From Martensiomyces pterosporus (taxonomy: Eukaryota; Kickxellomycota; Kickxellomycetes; Kickxellales; Kickxellaceae): DNA of 64,000 nt. The stretch lies in contig MU604000.1 of the NCBI GenBank assembly GCA_025201845.1, positions 19,272 through 83,271 of the forward strand, in the 5' to 3' direction. Shown here piece by piece: positions 1-8,277 of the stretch. The notes under the pieces are model-generated. The model was not told the origin of the DNA and searched no databases. It worked only from the letters and a program-made list of their open reading frames with translations. How positions within the stretch are numbered: position 1 is the first letter of the stretch; each line of letters opens with the position of its first letter. Made by a program: the position numbers and the translations under genes.

Positions 1-464
1 TGCAGGCGGCGGATGCGCTCGGCCTGGATCTCAAACAGACACTTGCCCGACGGAAGACCAATGTCGTAGCAGCCCTTGGGTGCAGACGAGCCCAGGCGGG
101 TGCCCTGGCCGCCAGCGAGGAGAATGACGGCAACCTTGTTCTCGCGAATCAGGCGAATGCCCTCCGCGCGCCACTCGGCATTGGCGTCGGCCTGGGCGCT
201 GTCGAGCGTCGAGGCAAACGAGTCCGAGGCCAGGGGCTCGAGCTGGACCGAGTCCTCGAGAGGAGCAGGGTTGCGGACGGTGCGGTCGAAGAATTCGTTG
301 CAGCGCTCGATGTCGATGCTGCTGAGCTGCTCAAAGAGCGCGGTGGCGGCCTCGTCCTCGAGGTCGTCGAAGAACTTGAAGACGTGGGCCTGGCTGGCAT
401 CGGCGTAGCGCTTCTTGAGGGCAGCAAGGCTCTCGGAGGTGAACGATGGCGTGCTCTGAACCAT
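1..464 (-). CDS. UAP1: UDP-N-acetylglucosamine pyrophosphorylase, copy A (3' part beyond window edge)
   Basis: Partial gene; about 154 N-terminal codons are visible and the rest lies left of base 1. The start ATG is the complement of 462-464 (peptide begins MVQSTPSFTSES). The nucleotide-binding signature LLAGGQGTRLGSSAPKG, followed by CYDIGLPSGKCLFEIQAERI, marks the uridyltransferase family that makes UDP-GlcNAc from UTP and GlcNAc-1-phosphate in the cytosol, feeding chitin, N-glycans and GPI anchors. The second full copy at 2725-4191 lies on the same strand and carries nearly the same signature, but the N-terminal 100 residues differ strongly, so this is an old duplication or one under divergent selection. 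No intron is seen in the visible part. The family call is secure; which copy is the main enzyme cannot be told. Confidence 0.93.
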   Translation of the reverse strand, partial: MVQSTPSFTSESLAALKKRYADASQAHVFKFFDDLEDEAATALFEQLSSIDIERCNEFFDRTVRNPAPLEDSVQLEPLASDSFASTLDSAQADANAEWRAEGIRLIRENKVAVILLAGGQGTRLGSSAPKGCYDIGLPSGKCLFEIQAERIRRL

Positions 465-1860
465 TGTGCTGTCTATGTGGGTTTCTGGCTGGCGGCGAAA
501 AGACGTGTTGGGCGTCGTGGTGTGGAGAGCAGCTTGACTCGTTGGAAATGATGCTACAGACTAGGTTATCAATGCGAAAGGCAGAAGCGGAATTGTGCGC
601 TTTAGCTGTAGCGTAGGCAGTGGTGCAGTGGTGCAGTGGTGCAGCGTGCCGTACGGAGAAGAGGAATTAAAAAAAGAACGCAGAGAGAAAAGAGCGAAGC
701 GGGGGGCGTGTGTGTGCGTGCCTGCGTGCTGGTAGAGCAAGTGAATGAACGGAGGAGGAGAGAAGCAGCGAGGAAGCAGGTGCGCGCCTTTAGTTTTAAA
801 TGCGCCCTGTTTCCTCCTCTCGACAAGCACAGCCCCTCCGCGCATCATCCCGCTGCTCTGCCTTCGTGCATGGGCATCGCGTATTATCGCCCTTCAAATC
901 GGGAGCAATGCACGGAGCGAATAGAGTGCCACTACATGCTCCTTCTCTCCCGCTTCCCCCCAGCCTCCACTATTCTCCAACCCTGCCACTGTGTCCCCAT
1001 TTGCTCATTGGGCTGCCCAAAAAGACTGGACAGCGTGCTTTCTAAGCTGCCCGCAGCCCACAGGCTGGCCATTCTCGCGTCGCCCTTTTGAATTGTGCCT
1101 CCGTCGGGGGCAAATAGAATAAGGGCAGTAGAGCAGAGCGACAGAACGAGGGCAAAACGGGGGAGGCTTGTTCACACGCAAAGCAGCAACAATCGCGCTC
1201 CAAGCTTTCCTCTTCCTCCAAGAGAATGCCGCGCTGCAATGGCATTCTGCCTCGTCCCACGGAGCTGTGCTAATGAAGCTGCTGTGTGTGGACGGAAGGG
1301 AGGAGAGGAGGAGCAGAGGGGCGCTGGGAAACAGGCGCTCGGAGTGGGCCTGTCGAGGAGGACAAAGGGCATCTCAAAACAGGAAGCAGCGAGCGAGTGG
1401 GCGCTGAGGTAGAGTGCATGTGTGAGCCTGTGCGAGAAAGTCGCGCCTCGACCTGCGCCTTGGCCTTTCTTGGTGCAATGGCTGGCTGGGTTGGGCTGAT
1501 CTGGACAAGAATAGCCAAGGGAGGCTTGAGTTCACCGGCGCTTACCTTGGGTGGAAATAGTGTACACAGGGAAGAGTGCGCTTGTGCGAAGAAATGTGCC
1601 TCGGGGTACGGTGGTGCCGGCGCGTGTGTATGCGTGAATGCGAGTACAGAGAGACAGATAGGCGGCGGGCGAGAGTGTTGTGTGCGGTAGCGACGAGAGA
1701 GAAAAGTTGTGATGAACTAAGGAGAAAGAAAGGAGCAGAGGCAGGTGGCGCACAGGGGACGCGCTGTATTTAAACGCTGGAACGCGGATGCTGGCTGGAG
1801 CAAGGGCGGGGAATGCATGCTGGCTGTCACCCAAGAGACCACCGCCAGGCACCAGAAGGC

Positions 1861-1932
1861 AGCAAGACAGCAAGACAGCAAGGCAGCAAGGCAGCAAGAC
1901 AGCAAGGCAGCAAGGCAGCAAGACAGCAAGGC
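1861..1932. repeat. 8-nt minisatellite, unit AGCAAG(A/G)C
   Basis: Nine consecutive 8-base units are visible, differing only at the seventh base (A or G), with partial units on both sides. An 8-base period does not keep a reading frame, which argues against coding. It lies between the two UAP1 paralogues. Confidence 0.9.
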
Positions 1933-2498
1933 AGTAATTGCAGACACCCTTCTATCACCCAGTCAGAGTGCCTCCTGCCTTGACTGTTATTCGCTCGTCT
2001 AAAAATAACTTGTATTTCTGGTGCTCAAACACACTCCCCAAAGCACATTGAGGAAACAACACAAGATCGGCCCTCATTCTCCCAGCCGAGCAGCAGCGCC
2101 AGGAGATAAAGCCACGCAAAAAGAAAAACAAGCCCACGAGCCGCCCTGCGATTTCCTTGGATCAGGTCATTTGTTGGGGCTTTGTAGCACGCCGTGGCCC
2201 TGGGAACAGAGCAGTTGTGCCTCTGTATAGTGCGCTGGTCGTCTGAGCACTACACTGCATGCCGGCCATGTCGTCATAGGGGCTGCTCCACGCCGCTGCT
2301 GCTCTACCGCGCCTGCCTGCCAGTTGCACAGGCGCCAGCGCCGGCGCTCTGGAGAGGAGTCGAGGCGGGAAGATATCCGGCCAAGTCAGGTCAGCCGGCC
2401 ATGAGGAGGGGCGCAGGACGCCCGCTCCTTTGTCTCGGCGATCGCATGCAGTCGCAGTCCTCCCCCGGCAAATGCCCGCTGCCATGCGCGCCCGCACC

Positions 2499-2596
2499 AG
2501 CACAGCACAGCACAGCACAGCACAGCACAGCACCACACAGCACAGCACCACACAGCACAGCACCGCACAGCACCGCACAGCACCGCACAGCACAGC
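2499..2596. repeat. CACAG/CACCG pentamer-decamer repeat
   Basis: The tract starts with pure CACAG pentamers and turns into decamer variants (CACCACACAG, CACCGCACAG) towards its right end, about 130 bases past the stop of the downstream UAP1 copy. It is probably untranslated or intergenic. The ordered change in unit type looks like stepwise expansion. Confidence 0.9.
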
Positions 2597-2724
2597 ATGG
2601 CACGCCAAGGGCGGCGGTGGTGATATACTACTGTTATTATTAGTTTCGTTTGTGCAACAGGTAAAAATAGAAAATGGAGAATAGAAGCACAGGTAGAAGG
2701 GGTGCAAAAATAGAGATGCGGGGC

Positions 2725-4191
2725 CTAGAGCGCGCTGAGCAGCTGGCTGCCCGAAAGGGTCCTTCCCTTGAGGCTCTCCAGCCCCTCGCCCTCGTACGTG
2801 ACGGCCGGCGCAAGCTCAAATGCAGGCTCGCCGTCCACCTGCACGGTGGCGCCCGCAGCCTCCGCAAACCGGATGTGCTGCGCAATCAGGTCGTGGCGCG
2901 ATGTCTCGGGGCAATCAGCGCCCGCGCCAGGTGCGTTCTTGAGCGGCGAGAATTGGTCCCTGCGATCAACCTCGAGCACACTCAGCGTCTTGCAGTAGGG
3001 GAACACATCGAACACAAAGCGCTCCAGCTTGATGCCGTTGGGCTTTGTGGGCTTGACCTGCTCGCCTGTGGCGAGATCGATGCTCTTGATTTTCTTGTTG
3101 GCCACGTGGTGCTCCAGCTTGGACTCGAACTCGGGCGTGCGCTCAAGGAAGTCAAGCGTGTAGAAGTGGTTGCAGATGTTGCCCGCGTTGTACAAGAGCT
3201 CGTCGCTGCCCGGGCGGGTCATCTTGGCGATCTCCTCGCTGATCTCCGAGTACTCCACCACCTCAAAGCGGCCGTTGCGGCGGCAGACCACGCCAACGCT
3301 CTCGTCCCACGAGCTCTTGGGCACTGCCATCGCGCCGCACTCCGAGCCCTGCTGGGCGCAGTAGCCGACGTATGTGGGGTCGGCGGGGCGCACAAGGATG
3401 TTGTCGACGCAGTAGGCGTGGAGGTACTGGATGCCCATCTCGCGCAGCTTTCTGAGCGTGCCCGAGACGCGCAGGCCCTCGTAGATTCCGCCGTTGCCGT
3501 CGGGGGCAACTGCGACCTTGGACTTGGTCTCGAGCATGATCTTGCCCTCAAATGTGAAGCACGGCAGCACGCCCTGGTCAAAGAACACCACGTCGTCCGC
3601 GCTGAGGCCAAAGTAGCCGTTGCTCTTGATGTAGTCAATTGTCGCATCGTGGGTTGGCGCAGACGTCATCACGAGCCAGGGAATGCGCGCAGGCTTGGCC
3701 AGGCCCTTCTTGGCTGCAACCACCTCGCCGAGCTTCTTGATGCGCTCCGCCTGCAGCTGGAAAAGGGACTTGTGCGAGGGGATTCCGACGTCATAGCAGC
3801 CCTTGGGCGCGGAGGAGCCCAGGCGGGTGCCCTGCCCGCCAGCCATCACAAGGGTCGCGACCTTGCCCTGGGCAAGCAGGTCGATGCCGTTCTGGTGCCA
3901 CTGCTCGACAGTCGAGGGCATGGCGTGGATCGTGCTGCCGATCTCGTCGGCACCCAGGGGCTCGGGAAGCGCCTTGCTGGCGAGTTCTTCGGCCTGGGCC
4001 GTGGGATCGGCCTTGGCAACCGTGCGCTTGAAGCACTCGATGTAGCTCTCCAGGTCCATGCATGCGATCTGGGTCAGCAGCGACTGCTTCTCCGCGTCGC
4101 TCAGCTCGCCAAAGTACGCAAGAAGATGCTCCTGGCCAAGCTTCTCGAGACGGGTCTTGATTGTGCTGTACTGCTCCTGGACGGTAGCCAT
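2725..4191 (-). CDS. UAP1: UDP-N-acetylglucosamine pyrophosphorylase, copy B (complete)
   Basis: 488 residues, intron-free, close to the usual fungal Qri1/Uap1 length of about 480. It catalyses UTP + GlcNAc-1-P to UDP-GlcNAc + PPi in the cytosol, supplying chitin synthase, N-glycosylation and GPI synthesis. The glycine-rich nucleotide-binding loop VMAGGQGTRLGSSAPKG sits near residue 115, followed by CYDVGIPSHKSLFQLQ. Downstream family stretches include PWLVMTSAPTHDAT and the NGNGGIY-like segment PDGNGGIYEGL. A TATA-like box (4364-4373, minus strand) lies about 175 bases upstream of the ATG. Copy A lies about 2.3 kb further downstream on the same strand. The enzyme name is secure; whether both copies are active is not known. 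Confidence 0.96.
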   Translation of the reverse strand: MATVQEQYSTIKTRLEKLGQEHLLAYFGELSDAEKQSLLTQIACMDLESYIECFKRTVAKADPTAQAEELASKALPEPLGADEIGSTIHAMPSTVEQWHQNGIDLLAQGKVATLVMAGGQGTRLGSSAPKGCYDVGIPSHKSLFQLQAERIKKLGEVVAAKKGLAKPARIPWLVMTSAPTHDATIDYIKSNGYFGLSADDVVFFDQGVLPCFTFEGKIMLETKSKVAVAPDGNGGIYEGLRVSGTLRKLREMGIQYLHAYCVDNILVRPADPTYVGYCAQQGSECGAMAVPKSSWDESVGVVCRRNGRFEVVEYSEISEEIAKMTRPGSDELLYNAGNICNHFYTLDFLERTPEFESKLEHHVANKKIKSIDLATGEQVKPTKPNGIKLERFVFDVFPYCKTLSVLEVDRRDQFSPLKNAPGAGADCPETSRHDLIAQHIRFAEAAGATVQVDGEPAFELAPAVTYEGEGLESLKGRTLSGSQLLSAL

Positions 4192-4363
4192 GTTTTGGAA
4201 ATAAGGGGCTGCTTGCTGGTCTTGCCTGGATATTAATGGGCAGTGGGATATTAGCTGTGGTGTGGTAGTAGTGGTAGTAGAGCGGGCTGCTGGGAGGGTT
4301 TGTTGGCTGCTGTTGGTGCTGGTTCAAGTCGAGAGCTGGGAGTTGGGCTGCTCCCGCCAAGCG

Positions 4364-4373
4364 CCTTTTATAT
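4364..4373 (-). promoter_or_regulatory. TATA-like box for UAP1 copy B
   Basis: On the minus strand this reads ATATAAAAGG, a good match to a TATA box, about 175 bases upstream of the copy B start codon. Function is inferred from sequence and position only. Confidence 0.5.
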
Positions 4374-5390
4374 GCGCCAGCCTAGCGCGCCATGCCGCAT
4401 GCTGCGTGGAAGACGGCAGGCACACAGCGCTGTGGCAGCGCTGGCCTTCGCTCTGATTCTACTCGGCAGCGTGGTTTAGGTGCCCTCCCGCTTCTTTGGC
4501 CGCGCTTTCCCCGTGCGCACCCTCCATCTGTTTGGCCGAACCGGCAAGTTCCACTGCCGCTCGTGTAACCACAAGCCGCTCACGCACAGCATTTCTACAA
4601 TGTGCAACAAAGTCGCTCCACATGCCATATATGCTGTTCACGCAACAAAAAAAGATCAACATGGGCAATGGCACGGTCCAGAGAAGAAAAGTGACCCGGA
4701 GTTCCAGTCCGCCATCGATGTTATCTAAAGGCATCTCCGTGAGGAGCAATCTCCAGCTCACAGTCCACTCAGCGCATGCGAGCAAAGCACGATATCACCT
4801 GGCCGCAATACCAAGGCTCGTTCCCACACGCCCGCCCCACGCTGATCTGTCGCACATACCCGCCCTCTGCCTCGCCGCTGCCTTGGTAAATATGGACGCA
4901 TTGCAGGCGCTGCGGCTTCTAGACGGTGGTTTTATTGTTGTTTACGTGCAATCGATGAAGCTGGATGGGGCATAGATTAGCTCGGGCACTGAAGAGCAGC
5001 AAACCCCGCCATGCTGCCCCTCAGATCGCCCTGTGGTGCAAAGCGGGCCGAGTGCCCTTGGTCCGTGAATATGCCCGCAGACGCGCGCCCCGCTTTCACA
5101 TGCGGAGGCTGCTGCAGACAAGCACACGGCGGTGAGTGGCTGTGGCTCAGGCCACCCCGCTTGCGCCCTCTTTCCTGCCTGAAACGACGCGTCCTCTGGT
5201 TCCACAGATCGCCTCTTCTCTTGATGTCCTTCTCGCTGGCCGGAATTCCCGCCAAAGCACAGTGCCTGGACGATCCTGCAGCTCGCCTCACACCATCGCG
5301 TGTGTCTCCACTAATCGGTGCAACCAGCCCATCCACAGCGCCATGTACTGCCCCCGTGAAAAAGCGTGGAGGGCAGAGCAAGTGAGGGCG
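4374..5390. other. Intergenic, no gene seen
   Basis: Short ORFs in this stretch lack family resemblance. It joins the upstream region of UAP1 copy B to the 3' flank of the VanZ-like gene, both on the minus strand. Confidence 0.5.
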
Positions 5391-6041
5391 CTAGCGGTTG
5401 TCCCGGGATGGCGGTGGCGTGTTCACCAGTATCTCGTCCAGCTCCACATCCAGCTCGTCCTCGGCCTCAAGGTCGATGGAGGTCCTCTCCGCATCCCCAG
5501 GGCTGATCACCCAGTAGCTCGCGCTATCTCTGTAGTTCTGACCACCAGCCCTTGGCTGTATGATCCACTTGTCGACCATCCACCCGGCAAACAAGAAGGT
5601 GCATGTGCCCAGTATGTTAGCGCCAATGTCGCGCCAGTCAAACGCCCTCGACGTCAACAGCCGCTGGAGAACCTCGCTAAACACGCAGGCGGTGGCCATC
5701 GATAGCACCGTCAGCTTCCACACCTTGCGCCGCGGAATCGCTGCTTGGAACGAAAAGAACACCAAGACCCCCATTATGCCAAAGCCAACAAAGTGCAAGG
5801 CCTTGTCTGACACCGGGATTGATATGAGCTGGGTGAAGCCCAGGATTGCGAGAAAGAGCATCCACGCAAAGAGCACGGCAACTACGGAAACACGCAGTCC
5901 GTTCGTCATCGGTATTCGCGCCATATCCAACAAATGCTGTGCAGGTAGCTGTCGTGTCAGGGGTGTAGAAAATAAAGGTTTGGTGGCTAGCAGTCCCGCC
6001 ACGACTCGCCCGCGGCGGAAAATCCCAGCAGGATACGCCAT
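5391..6041 (-). CDS. VanZ-like integral membrane protein
   Basis: The ORF has 216 codons. Residues 50-160 hold four hydrophobic segments with the VanZ-family landmarks DKALHF, SEVLQRLL and RAFDWRDIGANILGT in the right order; the family is widespread in bacteria and present as small unstudied proteins in fungi. Its biochemical role in fungi is not known to me. The C-terminal 60 residues are polar and acidic (ELDVELDE), probably a cytosolic tail. The start is uncertain. The first ATG (complement of 6039-6041) adds 39 Arg-rich, nearly acid-free residues that could be a targeting peptide; the second (complement of 5922-5924, MARIPMTNG) has a better Kozak context and gives 177 residues, closer to typical VanZ proteins. 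Confidence 0.8.
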   Translation of the reverse strand: MAYPAGIFRRGRVVAGLLATKPLFSTPLTRQLPAQHLLDMARIPMTNGLRVSVVAVLFAWMLFLAILGFTQLISIPVSDKALHFVGFGIMGVLVFFSFQAAIPRRKVWKLTVLSMATACVFSEVLQRLLTSRAFDWRDIGANILGTCTFLFAGWMVDKWIIQPRAGGQNYRDSASYWVISPGDAERTSIDLEAEDELDVELDEILVNTPPPSRDNR

Positions 6042-6072
6042 GTGTCTGGCACAGCTGGGCTTTTGGTCAGAT

Positions 6073-6078
6073 CACGTG
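6073..6078. promoter_or_regulatory. CACGTG E-box upstream of the VanZ-like gene
   Basis: A perfect CACGTG palindrome lies about 30 bases upstream of the longer VanZ-like start codon. It could be a bHLH or Cbf1-type site. A six-base match alone is weak evidence. Confidence 0.3.
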
Positions 6079-6496
6079 GCGAGGTGTGCGTTTGCGCTGA
6101 TAGCGTATCTGCTGCAGCTAATCCCACGCCGCCTGCGCTGGTAAAGCGAGGCCACACTGCAAAGCGGGTGGGTGGGAATGCGCATCGGACATTTATGGCA
6201 TTGTCTGGCATTGCGCAGGCCCAGCTTGTTTCGTGTCAAATGAGGGACGCCAGGATATTGCGCCCAGGAAATGCAAACATCTGGGTCGTATTGAACAATA
6301 TATGGCCACTATCTTATCATGCACATCCATCTCTTAGCATCAGCAAGCACCTGCCCCTGCCATGCCATGCAGCTTGCAGCCAGCCGTAGCGGTTTCTACC
6401 CATGGCGTGTTCTCTTATTTGTAAAATAATAGGCCCTGCGGCCGGCTGGCACGAGCAAAGGGCAGGGATGGAGGGAAGGAGCGGGCAGCGGGACGC

Positions 6497-6506
6497 TATA
6501 TAAATA
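6497..6506 (+). promoter_or_regulatory. TATA box of the 42-residue Lys/Gly-rich gene
   Basis: TATATAAATA is a near-perfect TATA element. It is followed about 30 bases later by a pyrimidine-rich stretch suited to transcription initiation, and it lies 189 bases upstream of the small ORF at 6686. It is the strongest core promoter signal I noticed in this window. Confidence 0.65.
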
Positions 6507-6685
6507 CATTCCACTAGAGCAGGGAGGAGGCGTGTTCCGAGCACTCGACACCAACATTTGCCTTCCTCATACATCCCCCATTTCTGCTTCCTCTCCCGCT
6601 CTCTTTTCCCACACAGCAAGCAAGGAGCTTCCTAGTTGGTAGCCTAACCCTCTTACACAACGCAGCTGCAGCTATTCTGGTTATA

Positions 6686-6814
6686 ATGTCCAAGGCAAAG
6701 GGCGACAAGAAGGATGCCAAGAAGGATGCCAAAGGTGCCAAGGGTGGCAAGGGCAAGGGAGCCAAGGACAAGGGCGGTGCTAAGGACAAGGGCGGGTCAA
6801 AGAAGTCCAAGTAG
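6686..6814 (+). CDS. Small Lys/Gly-rich basic protein, 42 residues, function unknown
   Basis: An uninterrupted 43-codon ORF from ATG at 6686 to TAG at 6812-6814. The product contains only six residue types: 17 Lys, 10 Gly, 6 Ala, 5 Asp, 3 Ser and the initiator Met. It is built from imperfect repeats (KKDAKKDAKGAK, then KGAKDKGGAKDKGG). Synonymous codons are mixed (GCC/GCA/GCT, GGC/GGT/GGA/GGG), so it is not a nucleotide microsatellite. A TATA box lies 189 bases upstream and AATAAA about 110 bases downstream, giving a complete short transcription unit. I recognise no family. By composition it could bind RNA, ribosomes or other polyanions; this is inference. It is easily missed because it is so short. 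Confidence 0.7.
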   Translation: MSKAKGDKKDAKKDAKGAKGGKGKGAKDKGGAKDKGGSKKSK

Positions 6815-6924
6815 CAACGCAGCAACAGCCCTCGCAGTGAGCCCTGGTGCAAACATGGCAGCACACACACATGCATACGCAGACATGTTATAGCAGTGGT
6901 TAGCTTCTTACATGGTGCTGTCAC

Positions 6925-6930
6925 AATAAA
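6925..6930 (+). terminator. AATAAA polyadenylation signal
   Basis: A canonical AATAAA hexamer about 110 bases after the stop of the 42-residue gene and on its strand. Together with the TATA box it brackets an mRNA of roughly 400 nt. Confidence 0.5.
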
Positions 6931-7076
6931 GTGCCAAAGTTTGCAGGTGCCGCAGCCATGGCTGGGAGAATGGCTGGATGTAGTTCATTGGCATATGCAG
7001 AAGAAGAAGAAGAAAAAAAACAAAGCGGAGAGGTTGGTTTTACTAGTGTCGTTTACAGTGGCCAGCCTCTGCCTGG

Positions 7077-7346
7077 CTAGCAGGTGCATGCAAGAACGGA
7101 TTCGTATGAGCCGCCACGGGTCTGGTCACCAGGGGTGACATCGCCTTGGCAGCAGCAGCAGAAGGACGCGCAGAACCAGATGGTAAACCGACGGAACCCG
7201 CTCTTGTCAGCCTCAATGAGACCCAGGCTTGCCGCAGACGACTCGTAGGAAGCTCTGGCCGGCTGGCTGTACTGCTCCGCGGTCAGTGCTGGCTTCTCTG
7301 GGGGCTGGTACGGCGGCGCGCTCGTTTCTGTTGTTGGTCCTGCCAT
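7077..7346 (-). CDS. Small CCCC-motif protein, tandem copy 1
   Basis: 89 residues, intron-free. The N-terminal half is Pro/Tyr/Ser-rich (APPYQPPEKPAL); a short hydrophobic stretch follows (FRRFTIWFCASF) and runs into a CCCCQGD cluster near residues 63-69. Such a Cys cluster next to a hydrophobic segment is typical of palmitoylated or Cys-rich membrane-anchored small proteins; I cannot assign a family. Copy 2 at 7665-7973 differs at only 7 of the first 69 residues, and similarity extends about 100 bases upstream of both start codons. The C-terminal tails diverge (this one ends SVLACTC). Function unknown. Confidence 0.72.
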   Translation of the reverse strand: MAGPTTETSAPPYQPPEKPALTAEQYSQPARASYESSAASLGLIEADKSGFRRFTIWFCASFCCCCQGDVTPGDQTRGGSYESVLACTC

Positions 7347-7664
7347 TTCCTTGCAAGCTGAGAGGTTTTTTAATTCGTAGAATGTGTTGAATGAAGGGCG
7401 AAAACTGAAATAAGCGAGACAATAAAGGGCAATGCAGTGTCAAGTAGATGAGCGAGGCGAGTTTGAAAGCAAGTGTAACTGAATAACAGCGAAGGGGTTG
7501 TTTGCGAAGCTAAAAAAACCCCCAGAGAGGGAAATCAGGATCGTCAAAGTATTTATGTACGCATCTGCTCAGGCCTTGCATACAACCCCGACAGCAGTCC
7601 TTTAGGTGGTCTTCGAACATCGCTAATTAGCATTTACACTCTTTCCACCCCCTCCAATGCACCC
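7347..7664. other. Spacer within the tandem duplication
   Basis: The left 100 bases match the upstream flank of copy 2 and so are probably the duplicated promoter and 5' untranslated region of copy 1. The remainder has no recognisable feature. Confidence 0.5.
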
Positions 7665-7973
7665 CTACACCCCTAGCGTTGTACAGGCCAACCTGCATGC
7701 ACCAGACCAGTCGCATGTAATGGGGGGTTCGTATGAGTCGCCACTGGACTGGTCATCAGGGACGGCATCGCCTTGGCAGCAGCAGCAGAAGGACGCGCAG
7801 AACCAGGTGGTAAACCGACGAAACCCGCTCTTGTCAGCCTCAATGAGATCCAGTCTTGCCGCAGAAGACTCGTAAGAAACTCTGGCCGGCTGGCTGTACT
7901 GCTCCGCGGCCAGCGCTGGCGTCTCAGGGGGTTGGTACGGCGGCGCACTCGCTTCCGTTGTCGGCCCTGCCAT
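7665..7973 (-). CDS. Small CCCC-motif protein, tandem copy 2
   Basis: 102 residues when started at the ATG equivalent to copy 1 (complement of 7971-7973, MAGPTTEAS). An in-frame upstream ATG at 8108 would add 45 residues, but that stretch aligns with non-coding upstream DNA of copy 1, so the shorter model is preferred. It shares with copy 1 the Pro/Tyr-rich start, the FRRFT-WFCASF segment and the CCCCQGD cluster. The tail is longer and different (ends CRLACTTLGV). A TATATA element lies near 8066-8072 in the shared upstream flank. Function unknown; membrane association through acylated cysteines is an inference. Confidence 0.72.
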   Translation of the reverse strand: MAGPTTEASAPPYQPPETPALAAEQYSQPARVSYESSAARLDLIEADKSGFRRFTTWFCASFCCCCQGDAVPDDQSSGDSYEPPITCDWSGACRLACTTLGV

Positions 7974-8277
7974 TTCCTTGCAGGCTGGGGGGTTCTTGAA
8001 CTCGTAGAATGTGTTGAATGAAGGGCAAACCCCGAAATAAGCGAGACAATAAAGGGTAATGCACCATATATACGAAAGTGCAAAACAGAGACAACGGCGT
8101 CCTAGCAAATCATCGCTGGCTTAGCTTTGTGGTATCCCTTTAGTGATATTTGTGGTGCCGCTGCTCAGCCTGATTGCAGCGGGTTGACAGCGATCGGGAC
8201 TGGCGCCGATTTATTTTTACCCTGGATCGCCATTGCAGAAGAAAGCCAACGGAACCGAGAAAACACGAATATGCGCA

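Larger units (their letters stand above)
465..2724. other. Repeat-rich intergenic region between the two UAP1 copies
   Basis: No ORF here resembles a known protein and none has convincing coding character. The left part (465 to about 850) should hold the promoter of copy A. The rest contains two tandem repeats (1861-1932 and 2499-2596), listed separately, and much G/A-rich simple sequence. The right end abuts the stop codon of copy B, so it also holds that gene's 3' untranslated region. Confidence 0.6.

Noticed and set aside
2162..2707. Cys-rich minus-strand ORF with alternating CCAVLCC pattern
   Set aside because: It is the translation of the CACAG/CACCG pentamer repeat; all three frames give similar Cys/Ala/Val patterns.
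2674..4236. 520-codon open frame antisense to UAP1 copy B
   Set aside because: Same codon-bias artefact; the minus-strand frame has all family motifs and this one has none.
7974..8108. 45-residue N-terminal extension of Cys-cluster copy 2
   Set aside because: The equivalent stretch upstream of copy 1 is similar in DNA but does not keep the open frame, so it is more likely untranslated leader.
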